62,640 nt of DNA from Parvularculaceae bacterium (GTDB lineage: Bacteria > Pseudomonadota > Alphaproteobacteria > Caulobacterales > Parvularculaceae). A program made the position numbers and the translations under genes. The stretch spans positions 1-62,640 of the forward strand of contig JAJFFU010000088.1 in assembly GCA_021776465.1 (NCBI GenBank), in the 5' to 3' direction. Of this stretch, positions 55,369 to 62,640 are shown in pieces. Within the stretch, counting starts at the first letter, position 1, and the number at the start of each line of letters is the position of its first letter. The notes beneath the pieces are model-generated. The model did not search any database. It saw only the letters and a program-made list of their open reading frames with translations, and was not told the DNA's origin.

Positions 55369-55728
55369 ATGTTGTTGTCCATGATGCGCGCAAAATTGCA
55401 CAGCGCCACGGTCACCGAATGCGACCTTCATTATGAAGGCTCCTGCGCCATTGATGAGAACCTGCTCGAGGCGTCGGGCATGCTCGTGAATGAAGAAATT
55501 CACATCTGGAACGTAAACAGCGGCGCGCGGATCGTAACCTATATTATCCCAGCCGAACGGGGCTCTGGCGCAATCGCCGTCAATGGCGCCGCCGCACGCC
55601 ATTTCGCAAAAGGTGACAAGGTCATCATCGCCAGTTTCGCACAGTTAACGCTGGACGAAGCCCATGAACATAAGCCGTGCGTTGTCATCCTCGGGAAAGA
55701 CAACGAGATCGACTCGATTAAGTCCTAA
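55369..55728 (+). CDS. panD: Aspartate 1-decarboxylase (pyruvoyl enzyme proenzyme)
   Basis: The 119-residue proenzyme yields beta-alanine. Self-cleavage should occur at Gly24-Ser25 in EGSCAI, giving the pyruvoyl group, as in E. coli. Size is normal. GGAGA precedes the ATG. The stop overlaps that of the DUF2520 gene by four bases, convergent. Confidence 0.96.
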   Translation: MLLSMMRAKLHSATVTECDLHYEGSCAIDENLLEASGMLVNEEIHIWNVNSGARIVTYIIPAERGSGAIAVNGAAARHFAKGDKVIIASFAQLTLDEAHEHKPCVVILGKDNEIDSIKS

Positions 55729-56444
55729 GACGGATAATCAGACCACGCCTCTTTCAAGAAAGCTTCATAAAGACGCTTTAACGCCGGTTTTTCTGTAAGT
55801 GCATCCAGATTTGCGGCCACGGTTTTCGCATCCTTTCGCGCCACTGGACCTGTTAGAGACGCGGCAGGTGATTCACGAAATCGATCTATAACCGAAGCAA
55901 GGTAACCGCCCATGACGACTTCCGGTTCCAGCCCGGTAAATTGCGCCAGTTCCTTCGCCGTTTCGTTCCATAGAAAAGCTACGAAGTTCCCGCTCAATAC
56001 GGCAAGCGCGTGATAGCGTGCGCGATCTGCGTCTGCGATTTCGAAATGAGGATTGGGCGCTCCAGGAAATACCTCACCAAAGGCCGGACCGCCCTGCGGA
56101 CAGGCGAACGCGATCTGTTCCAACTTGGCGGCGTCGACCTTATGCGGCGGGAATGAATACAACGGATGAAAGGCTGCAACGCCATCCACCCGCGCCGCGC
56201 CAGAAAAATGAATGACGATTTTGCCGTGTAATTCATCGATCCAATGATCGCACCAAGCGGCAATGGCGTCGTCAGGTATGGCGGCCGCGACGAATTCCGC
56301 ATCGGCGACGGCCTTCCGGCAACGGTCAGGGTCCGATTTCGCCTCATGGTGCGAAATCAATACACAATGATGGCCAAGATAGGTTAGATAGCCCGACATA
56401 TTTTGGCCGACGCGCCCGGCGCCAAAAATCACATAATTCGCCAT
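55725..56444 (-). CDS. Rossmann-like DUF2520 protein, possible ketopantoate reductase (PanG-like)
   Basis: The start is ATG 56444 (GGAGAGCAA upstream), giving 239 residues. The N-terminal Rossmann fold shows FGAGRVG (7-13) and AAAIPDDAI. The C-terminal DUF2520 region has HFSGA, FHPLYSF and SLTGPVARKD. panB, panC and panD are adjacent, but no classical PanE is here. PanG ketopantoate reductases, non-orthologous to PanE, are known from Francisella, and DUF2520 proteins sit next to pan genes elsewhere. NADPH-linked reduction of ketopantoate is a reasonable guess, not proven. Confidence 0.7.
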   Translation of the reverse strand: MANYVIFGAGRVGQNMSGYLTYLGHHCVLISHHEAKSDPDRCRKAVADAEFVAAAIPDDAIAAWCDHWIDELHGKIVIHFSGAARVDGVAAFHPLYSFPPHKVDAAKLEQIAFACPQGGPAFGEVFPGAPNPHFEIADADRARYHALAVLSGNFVAFLWNETAKELAQFTGLEPEVVMGGYLASVIDRFRESPAASLTGPVARKDAKTVAANLDALTEKPALKRLYEAFLKEAWSDYPS

Positions 56445-56532
56445 TTGCTCTCCGCTGTGCCGATATTGAGCGTTAGACAGATTTGCCGATGCCGCAGTAT
56501 ACTCCAATACGCAAAAACTAAAGGACGCGCCC

Positions 56533-57528
56533 TTGCCTGCTCCCGGACCGCGCAATTCTATCACCGATATCGCCGGTCTGACCGTCGGTAACGCAACCGA
56601 CGAAACAGTAAAGTCCGGGGTCACCGTTTTACGGTGCGCGGAGGCCTTCGTCGCCGCCGTTGATATCCGCGGCGGCGCGCCGGCGACACGGGAAACGGAC
56701 GTTCTGGAAACGTCAAATCTCGTCGGCCGCGCCGACGCTTTCGTGCTCTCGGGTGGTTCGGTCTTTGGCCTCGCCGCGGCAGACGGCGTAACGCAATTCC
56801 TTTCCAACGCTAATATGGGGTTGCAGTTGGCGCCAAATACGCCGGCCGTCCCGATCGCGCCGGCCGCCTCACTTTATGATCTCGCAAATGGCGGCGACAA
56901 AAACTGGACTGACGGCTCGCCCTACGCACGGCTTGGCGCTCATGCCTGTGAATCCGCATCGGAGGACTTTACCCTTGGCACAGTCGGCGCTGGCCGCGGC
57001 GCCATGGCCGGACTTGTAAAAGGCGGCCTTGGATCGGCATCCATCACATTTGATGATGGATTGGCCGTCGCCGCACTGGTCGCCGTTAACCCAGTCGGAT
57101 CGCCATACCTGCCCGACGGCGAGACGTTTTATGCATGGCCGTGGGAAGTCGGCGATGAATTCGGCGGTAAAAACCCACCCGGCGCTGGCGACAGCACCGA
57201 CCCATTTCCTCCGCTCGCGCGCATCCGTACGAGTGCAATTCGCCAAAACACGACGCTTGCGATTGTCGCGACGAACGCAGACCTCAACGGCGTTGAGGCA
57301 AAACGTGTCGCCATGATGGCCCATGATGGTATTGCCCGCGCCATTCGTCCTGCGCACACATTATTCGACGGCGATGTGGTTTTTTCCGTCGCGACGTCTG
57401 CGGCACCGATCACAACAAAAGACGTTGCCGCGCGCCCTCTCGCCGTCACGGAGATCGGATCCGCAGCAGCCGACTGCCTCGCACGAGCGATCGCGCGCGG
57501 CGTTTACCATGCTGCGAATGAAGCATAA
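56533..57528 (+). CDS. P1-family (S58, DmpA-like) aminopeptidase
   Basis: The 331-residue product starts at TTG 56533, with AAGGA eight bases upstream. It is an N-terminal nucleophile hydrolase of the DmpA type: GTVGAGRGAMAGLVKGGLG (150-167) precedes NTT (239-241), where self-cleavage should expose Thr240 or Thr241 as nucleophile in place of the Ser of DmpA. Some members are beta-peptidyl aminopeptidases. Its substrate here is unknown; proximity to panD (beta-alanine) may be coincidental. Confidence 0.82.
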   Translation: MPAPGPRNSITDIAGLTVGNATDETVKSGVTVLRCAEAFVAAVDIRGGAPATRETDVLETSNLVGRADAFVLSGGSVFGLAAADGVTQFLSNANMGLQLAPNTPAVPIAPAASLYDLANGGDKNWTDGSPYARLGAHACESASEDFTLGTVGAGRGAMAGLVKGGLGSASITFDDGLAVAALVAVNPVGSPYLPDGETFYAWPWEVGDEFGGKNPPGAGDSTDPFPPLARIRTSAIRQNTTLAIVATNADLNGVEAKRVAMMAHDGIARAIRPAHTLFDGDVVFSVATSAAPITTKDVAARPLAVTEIGSAAADCLARAIARGVYHAANEA

Positions 57529-57606
57529 CGCCCGGCCCGATAATTGAATGCAAAGGTCAGGCGCACCGGCGCCGCCGTTAAGTTCAATTAACGCTCCTGG
57601 AGCGAA

Positions 57607-58935
57607 ATGCGCGATTTTCTTCTTCTTGGCGTTGTTGCTGCGTTGCTTGCGCTTGCATTGCGCCGACCTTTTGTCGGCGTTCTCGCCTGGGCGTGGTTTT
57701 CGATCATGACACCGCATCAGATCGCCTATGATGTATACGGCGTCCCATTAAATCTGGTCATCGCTGCGGTCACGCTGTTTGCCTATGTTTTTTCGGGCGA
57801 AGCGATGAAATTCCGGATGGACCCGGTTATTGCGCTGATACTGGCCTTGGCGGGATGGTTAATGATCTCCCAGCTCTTTTCGCTGAACCCGGAAAACTCG
57901 GCGCCGCAAACAGACCGGTTTTTGAAAACATTGCTCTTCATTTTGTTGTGCGCACAGATGGCGACATCGAAGTTGCGCATCCATGCGCTGATTTGGGTTC
58001 TTGTCGCCGGCATTGGGTTTTTCGCCGCCAAGGGCGCTTTGTTTACGATTTTTACGTTGGGCGAATTTCGCGTTCAGGGACTTGCCGATACGATCATCGA
58101 GGACAATAACCATTTCGGGATCGCGACGGCGACGATCCTGCCGCTCATCTTGTATTTGCGCTCGCAGGCGAAAACGGCATGGTTGCGCCACGGCCTTGCC
58201 GCATGCCTGGTGTTATCTATTTTAGCGATCCTGGGCACGCATTCGCGCGGCGGTTTTATTGCGCTCGCCTTGTTCGGAATTGTTATGTGGGCGCGCTCAC
58301 ACCACAAATTCGCCCTCGCCGCGGCTGCTTTCGCGGTCCTTGCACCGGCCATCGCGTTCATGCCCGCCAAATGGACGGACCGCATGACAACAATCACATC
58401 GGCGACGGACGATAAGTCTTTTATGGGCCGCGTCGATGCGTGGGTCATCAATACGAAACTCGGCGTCGCGCATCCAATTACCGGCGCCGGCCTGCGCAAT
58501 TCCTATCTCTTTGAAGTTGCAAGAACCGTCGATAGTGAACGCGGACCGCGCGCACGGGCCGCGCACAGCATCTATTTCGAGATGCTTGGCGGGGCGGGTT
58601 TCGTTGGTCTGGGTATTTATCTTGGTCTTTATGCTTCCGGATTTTTCGCCGCGTGGAACGTATTCGCACGACGACATGACCCTGGCATGGAGCCATGGAA
58701 ACCGGAGCTTGCGCGATCCATACAATTTTCGCTCATGGTTTTTGCCCTTGGCGGCGCATCTGTTTCCATGGAAATGTGGGATGGATATTTAATATTGATT
58801 GCGTGCGCCGGCGCGCTGGCGCATATGTCGCCAACCAAGGTGAAGCAGCCGCGTTTTGCCCTCGATCAAAGAACGCAGGCCAATTTGCCGCGATTCAACC
58901 GACCTCGAACAGCGCCAGCAATCACGCGTATTTAG
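57607..58935 (+). CDS. O-antigen-ligase-like membrane protein of the exosortase-A-associated type
   Basis: The 442-residue protein has about ten membrane helices. Its opening (MRDFLLLGVVAALLALALRR, then PFVGVLAWAWFSIMTPHQ), the GTHSRGG turn and AHSIYFEMLGGAGFVGL resemble the putative O-glycosylation ligase family seen with PEP-CTERM/exosortase A systems (TIGR03097, from memory). It would transfer glycans from lipid carriers in the periplasm. No exosortase, PEP-CTERM protein or glycosyltransferase is nearby. GGAG precedes the ATG. It overlaps the next gene by four bases, convergent. Confidence 0.72.
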   Translation: MRDFLLLGVVAALLALALRRPFVGVLAWAWFSIMTPHQIAYDVYGVPLNLVIAAVTLFAYVFSGEAMKFRMDPVIALILALAGWLMISQLFSLNPENSAPQTDRFLKTLLFILLCAQMATSKLRIHALIWVLVAGIGFFAAKGALFTIFTLGEFRVQGLADTIIEDNNHFGIATATILPLILYLRSQAKTAWLRHGLAACLVLSILAILGTHSRGGFIALALFGIVMWARSHHKFALAAAAFAVLAPAIAFMPAKWTDRMTTITSATDDKSFMGRVDAWVINTKLGVAHPITGAGLRNSYLFEVARTVDSERGPRARAAHSIYFEMLGGAGFVGLGIYLGLYASGFFAAWNVFARRHDPGMEPWKPELARSIQFSLMVFALGGASVSMEMWDGYLILIACAGALAHMSPTKVKQPRFALDQRTQANLPRFNRPRTAPAITRI

Positions 58936-59909
58936 TGGTTATGCGCGGCAATCGGAGATGACGCGGAATGGGTTTCCGACCTTGCCTTTTTCGCCGTGAT
59001 GGACGGCGCTAACGCATCATCTTGTTTGTCAGGGCAATCGCCACCGACGTCGATTTGAATCGTGCTGTGTTGAATACCAAACTCCGCAGCGAGAAATTCC
59101 TTCGCAGAAAGAATCGCAGACGTCGCGTCTTCCGCGCGATCAACGCAAACATGCAGCGTGATGCGCGGCTGGTCCGGCGTAATTTGCCATATGCGAATAT
59201 GGTGAACATCGTTGATCAGTGACGACGCAGATTTCATGCCGCTGGCAAGCGCCGCTGAATTAATGTTCGCAGGCGCGCCTTCCAGCAGGATATATCCGGT
59301 TTCCTTTAGTAGACGCACAGCTGAAACGCCGATCAGCGCTGCAACGAGGATAGACAAAATCGGATCAATACGAACCCAACCCGTCGCTGCGATAATGATC
59401 GCACCGACAATAGCCGCCACCGACCCCAAAAGGTCGCCAACGACATGCAACATCGCGCCGCGCATATTCAGATCCTGCGTGGCGCCCCGGTGCAAAATGA
59501 CAAATGCGATGATGTTGGCTAGCAAGCCACCGACTGCGACCCACAACATTAATGGCGCATCGATCTGCACAGGCGACGTAAATCGCTTTACGGCTTCGAC
59601 AACAATCCAGACCAGCAGAACCGCCAGTAAAATTCCGTTGACGAACGCGGCCAGAACCTGTGCGCGCCGATACCCGAAATGCAAGCTTGAATCGGCCGGA
59701 CGCATCGCGAAAATCTGAGCACTTGCCGCAAGCCCGAGCGCCAATGCGTCCGTCAGCATGTGCGTTGCATCGGCAAGAAGCGCCAGCGATCCGGAAAGAA
59801 TGCCGCCGACAACTTCCACGATCATGAATGTGACAATAACGCCCAGCGCCAGCAAAAGCCGGCGGCTGTTATCCGCGCCGTCATCGACCTGATGCGTACA
59901 ATCTGTCAT
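58932..59909 (-). CDS. Cation diffusion facilitator (zinc exporter type)
   Basis: The 325-residue protein has six helices and CDF metal sites HMLTD (His50/Asp54) and HVVGD (His155/Asp159), a pattern typical of zinc exporters such as ZitB/CzcD. The C-terminal cytoplasmic domain ends in a His-containing tail (SPIAAHNH). It is divergent from a ZIP transporter gene across a 245-base region, which suggests control of zinc balance. Confidence 0.88.
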   Translation of the reverse strand: MTDCTHQVDDGADNSRRLLLALGVIVTFMIVEVVGGILSGSLALLADATHMLTDALALGLAASAQIFAMRPADSSLHFGYRRAQVLAAFVNGILLAVLLVWIVVEAVKRFTSPVQIDAPLMLWVAVGGLLANIIAFVILHRGATQDLNMRGAMLHVVGDLLGSVAAIVGAIIIAATGWVRIDPILSILVAALIGVSAVRLLKETGYILLEGAPANINSAALASGMKSASSLINDVHHIRIWQITPDQPRITLHVCVDRAEDATSAILSAKEFLAAEFGIQHSTIQIDVGGDCPDKQDDALAPSITAKKARSETHSASSPIAAHNH

Positions 59910-60029
59910 GCGTCGGCTATTCTTTCTCCGAACGACAAAATTTAAAGCCCCTCTATCAGGAACTTAGCCCTTATCTACGCTCAGTCGCAAGAAATACGAT
60001 CCGCTTAGGCAAAATGGATTTTTTGGTAT

Positions 60030-60051
60030 TACAAATTTGCTTCAAATTGTA
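60030..60051. promoter_or_regulatory. AT-rich inverted repeat between CDF and ZIP genes
   Basis: TACAAATTTG (60030-60039), three bases, then CAAATTGTA (60043-60051) form a nearly perfect inverted repeat about 100 bases before the ZIP start. It is much more AT-rich than the surroundings and is placed like an operator for a metal-responsive Fur-family regulator (Zur or Mur). A smaller palindrome TGATAACATCA lies at about 60076-60086. No regulator gene is nearby. Confidence 0.35.
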
Positions 60052-60154
60052 TCGTTCGGCGGAAAAAAGAGTGACGTGATAACATCAACCTTGCTATTGT
60101 GCGCCGAAATCCGGACGCGGTGGGGCGCTCGGAGTAGAAGGGGATCGCCGCGTT

Positions 60155-60907
60155 GTGTTCGGGGTACTCTCGGAAATTGATGGACTTGCCGCCAGCACAG
60201 CTGCAGCGGCCGTAAGCACTGCGGGAATCGCGGCCGTTGCCATGTTTGGCGCCGTCGCGGAGCGGAACGCCGGCTATATTTCTGCGTTCGCCGTCGGACT
60301 GCTGAGCGTTGCCGTTGCCCTTCACCTCATTCCTGAAACGTTGAATTATTCGATCGGCTCTATCGGGTGGGTCTTTGGCGGCTTCGCAGCTATGGTGCTT
60401 ATCGGGATTGTCGTTCAGATTTTGTTCGATCGCAGCCCGGAGGGCGCTGCGCTGACTTTTGGGTATGCGTCCATTATCGGACTGGCGGCCCATTCCTTTC
60501 TTGACGGCGTGATCTACGCCGCTGCGTTCAAGGATGACCCCTTTACCGGGTGGATCGCAACTGGCGGTCTGATGACCCACGAATTTCCCGAGGGGATCAT
60601 CGCGTTTTTTCTGCTGGCGCAGGCGGGTCTTTCGCGAGTTAACGCAATTGCATTGGCATTCGTCGCGGCGTCACTCACCACGATCGCGGGAACGTTCGTT
60701 GCAGACGCGGCGATTTGGGTTACCGACGGCCCGCCAATGGCGGCAATGCTCGGCGCGGCCGCTGGCGCGCTCATCTATGTCTTGATTTTCCATCTCGGAC
60801 CGCACGCTTTTCGGGCGCCGAAAAAGCGCGGTTATATCTATGCGCAGTTTGGCGTCGCTGTTGGCGTCGCCGCCATTATTCTGAATAATATTTCCGGATC
60901 ACATTAA
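60155..60907 (+). CDS. ZIP-family metal transporter
   Basis: The 250-residue protein starts at GTG 60155 with AAGGGG upstream. It has eight likely helices and the metal-binding pairs HSFLDG (His113, Asp117) and HEFPEG (His142, Glu143, Glu146) of the ZIP binuclear site. ZIP proteins bring zinc, iron or manganese into the cytoplasm. It is divergent from the CDF gene and convergent with the cyclophilin pair. Confidence 0.85.
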   Translation: MFGVLSEIDGLAASTAAAAVSTAGIAAVAMFGAVAERNAGYISAFAVGLLSVAVALHLIPETLNYSIGSIGWVFGGFAAMVLIGIVVQILFDRSPEGAALTFGYASIIGLAAHSFLDGVIYAAAFKDDPFTGWIATGGLMTHEFPEGIIAFFLLAQAGLSRVNAIALAFVAASLTTIAGTFVADAAIWVTDGPPMAAMLGAAAGALIYVLIFHLGPHAFRAPKKRGYIYAQFGVAVGVAAIILNNISGSH

Positions 60908-60948
60908 TGCGAGCCAACGGCTCGGCGCCGTCGAACTGGGAAGCAACG

Positions 60949-60983
60949 TAAAAAATAACCGGCCCAATTTTATCGGGCCGGTT
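60949..60983 (-). terminator. Intrinsic terminator of the cyclophilin genes
   Basis: A 9-bp stem (AACCGGCCC 60957-60965 with GGGCCGGTT 60975-60983) is followed on the minus strand by ATTTTTTA. On the plus strand the run is short (TTT), so it may also weakly end the ZIP transcript. Confidence 0.75.
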
Positions 60984-61018
60984 TCAGATTTGCACGAACG
61001 CTTCCGACTGTTTCAGCG

Positions 61019-61468
61019 CTACGCTGCGACACGCATTGAGACGATTTTTGTCGGCTCTGCGGGTGGTTCACCGCGGGCGGCCGCATCGACATTTTCCATG
61101 CCTTCGACGACCTGGCCCCATGCTGTATATTGACCGTCAAGAAATGACGCATCGTCAAAACATATGAAGAACTGGCTGTTGGCGCTGTCCGGATCTTGCG
61201 CCCGCGCCATGGAGCAGACGCCGCGCTGATGACCAACGTCATTGAATTCAGCGGCGATATTCGGCTTGTCAGAGCCGCCGGTGCCATTGCCTTTCGGGCA
61301 GCCCATTTGCGCCATGAACCCGTCAATGACACGGTGCAATTTCACGCCGTCATAGAACCCTTCTTCAGCCAATTCCTTGACACGCGCCACATGGTTGGGC
61401 GCCTTCTCCGGCATCAGCTCGATCGTCACGTCGCCGGTATCCAATTTCAAAATCAGTTTTTCGGTCAT
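61019..61468 (-). CDS. Cytoplasmic cyclophilin-type peptidyl-prolyl isomerase
   Basis: The 149-residue enzyme has no signal peptide. It has the cyclophilin residues FYDGVKLHRVIDGFMAQMG, RAQDPDSANSQFFI and AWGQVVEGM, so it should catalyse proline isomerisation during folding. It overlaps the periplasmic cyclophilin gene by four bases (ATGA), an operon of two paralogs. Confidence 0.93.
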   Translation of the reverse strand: MTEKLILKLDTGDVTIELMPEKAPNHVARVKELAEEGFYDGVKLHRVIDGFMAQMGCPKGNGTGGSDKPNIAAEFNDVGHQRGVCSMARAQDPDSANSQFFICFDDASFLDGQYTAWGQVVEGMENVDAAARGEPPAEPTKIVSMRVAA

Positions 61469-62358
61469 CGTTTCAGTTTTCCATCTATGCGTGTCGGTAC
61501 TTTAATATCGCAGATTTCTTTGACGTATCCGGTGTCATCGACATCGCCGCGGCGTTTAAGATAACGCATGAACGTTTCACTGTCCGTACGCATGACCTGA
61601 ACGTCCCGGCGCTCGGATTCAGGAATATCCGCAGCGACCCGAACCCGCATGATCGGTGTTGGCCTCGTCGGCGGTTCACCGCGCGATATTCGCCGCGTCG
61701 CTTCGAACCCGTCAACGATCCAGCCCCAGGCTGTATAGCGTTTATCCAGATTTAGGCGGGAGTCGCCAATCATCAGAAAGAACTGACTGTTCGCACTGTT
61801 TGGATCACTCGCCCGAGCCATGGACATTACGCCCGGACAATGAAGCGGCCATAGCTCGACCCGCGAGGCCGTCGTAAAACTGCGCAACGATTCCGGCTGC
61901 GCGCCGACGGGCATGCCGTCAATATAACCGACCCTAGGTGCGATGCGGTCGCGGCCAATGACTCGAAACCCCTCAACCTCACTTGAATCGCGAACAAATT
62001 CGCCTGGTACGTTCGGTTTATCGGAGCCGCCGGTGCCGTCGCCAACCGGGTCACCGCCCTGCGCCATAAACCCTTCAATAACCCGGTGGAAGCGAAGACC
62101 GTCGTAAAAGCCTTCTCGCGTCAATTCCCGGATCCGTTGCGCATGCGCCGGCGCAATATCTGGCCGTAACTCGATCACGACCGTGCCCGCCGGCAGATCC
62201 ATGTAAATGGTATTTTCCGGGTCAACCGGGCGCCAGGCGTCTGCCGGCGCATTCTCTGCGATTTCCTGCGGTGTCGGTTCCGCCGCCGCGTCTTCGTCCG
62301 CGAAAGCCGGCGATACGCTGATCGTCAGCGCCACAATCAAATGGTTCCAGATACGCAT
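61465..62358 (-). CDS. Periplasmic cyclophilin-type peptidyl-prolyl isomerase
   Basis: The 297-residue product has a signal peptide (MRIWNHLIVALTISVSPAFA) and a cyclophilin domain with FYDGLRFHRVIEGFMAQGGD, RASDPNSANSQFFL and AWGWIVDGFEA. A C-terminal extension of about 80 residues (from about 215) has no clear homology to me. It lies between coaD and the second cyclophilin. Confidence 0.9.
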   Translation of the reverse strand: MRIWNHLIVALTISVSPAFADEDAAAEPTPQEIAENAPADAWRPVDPENTIYMDLPAGTVVIELRPDIAPAHAQRIRELTREGFYDGLRFHRVIEGFMAQGGDPVGDGTGGSDKPNVPGEFVRDSSEVEGFRVIGRDRIAPRVGYIDGMPVGAQPESLRSFTTASRVELWPLHCPGVMSMARASDPNSANSQFFLMIGDSRLNLDKRYTAWGWIVDGFEATRRISRGEPPTRPTPIMRVRVAADIPESERRDVQVMRTDSETFMRYLKRRGDVDDTGYVKEICDIKVPTRIDGKLKR

Positions 62359-62460
62359 GACTATTGTTCCCGTATGCTTATCCGCCCACAGGCGGCATTG
62401 TCTCGATTTGTTGTGCGGGATCAGGATGATCCCGATTTAGCGCCCGCGACGCATAAACAC

Positions 62461-62640
62461 TCACTGCCGGCTTGTAAATTTCCCCTTCAGGGCTTCACAA
62501 ACATGTGCCGGCACAAATGTGGCAATTTCACCGTCCAGGCGCGCAATTTCTTTTACCAAGCGTGAAGCGATGGATTGATACCGCGCATCGGCCATCAGAA
62601 ATACCGTTTCAATATCGTCATTGAGGGATTGGTTCATGCC
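62461..62640 (-). CDS. coaD: Phosphopantetheine adenylyltransferase, C-terminal part (runs off the window)
   Basis: The last 59 residues are in the window: MNQSLNDDIETVFLMA, then SRLVKEIARLDGEIATFVPA and a short end. DIETVFL(M)A and SSRLVKEIA-type segments match the end of CoaD, the enzyme that makes dephospho-CoA from phosphopantetheine and ATP. It fits with coaD-cyclophilin gene order in related bacteria. Confidence 0.88.
   Translation of the reverse strand, partial: GMNQSLNDDIETVFLMADARYQSIASRLVKEIARLDGEIATFVPAHVCEALKGKFTSRQ

Noticed and set aside
57578-57591. TTAA-N6-TTAA before the ligase gene, resembling a CtrA site
   Set aside because: CtrA sites have a 7-base spacer; the match is short and can arise by chance.

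Overview
This window is core chromosome of an alphaproteobacterium. The evidence is the run of ribosomal and RNA polymerase genes, the zinc-free 101-residue form of S14, an SOS box of the alphaproteobacterial type (GAAC-N7-GAAC) in front of lexA, and the order trpD-trpC-lexA-comEC-gltX-gltA, which I remember as conserved in that class. I cannot name a species. Base composition looks even, and I see no insertion sequence, prophage, CRISPR array, tRNA or rRNA gene. There is also no sign of a defence island or other obvious accessory system, so the interest lies in details of otherwise ordinary genes.

Layout. (1) 1-2177, minus strand: the N-terminus of an HtrA/Deg-type protease running off the left edge, then an ABC exporter. 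(2) 2226-20847, minus strand: a continuous str-S10-spc-alpha supercluster, read from rpsL down to rplQ (rpsL, rpsG, fusA, tuf, rpsJ, rplC-D-W-B, rpsS, rplV, rpsC, rplP, rpmC, rpsQ, rplN-X-E, rpsN, rpsH, rplF-R, rpsE, rpmD, rplO, secY, adk, rpsM, rpsK, rpoA, rplQ). It ends in a clear terminator, and a good promoter candidate sits in front of rpsM. (3) 21301-31119, minus strand: rplJ-rplL-rpoB-rpoC with a structured leader, two hairpins between rplL and rpoB, and a terminator after rpoC. The usual upstream partners rplK-rplA are absent. (4) 31287-32981: tpiA and a lipoprotein alpha/beta hydrolase.

(5) 33157-46026: ppiD-like chaperone, trpE, an opposite-strand polysaccharide deacetylase, trpG-trpD-trpC, SOS-regulated lexA, opposite-strand comEC, gltX and gltA. 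(6) 46064-53306: a GIN-domain (DUF2807) exported protein, an arginase-family protein with a changed metal-ligand motif, and the histidine utilisation genes hutI-hutH-hutU followed by an alpha/beta hydrolase. (7) 53558-56444: panB, panC, panD and a Rossmann/DUF2520 protein that could be the missing ketopantoate reductase. (8) 56533-62640: a P1-family peptidase, an O-antigen-ligase-like protein of the exosortase-A-associated type, a CDF metal exporter divergent from a ZIP transporter with an AT-rich inverted repeat between them, two overlapping cyclophilins, and the C-terminus of coaD.

Functionally the window joins the translation and transcription machinery with tryptophan, pantothenate/CoA and central carbon metabolism (tpiA, gltA), histidine breakdown to glutamate, DNA damage control and envelope functions. 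Three convergent gene pairs share a four-base stop overlap (CTAA/TTAG) and a fourth abuts with no gap, so this genome is tightly packed. All functional calls come from reading motifs and gene order; no search was run.
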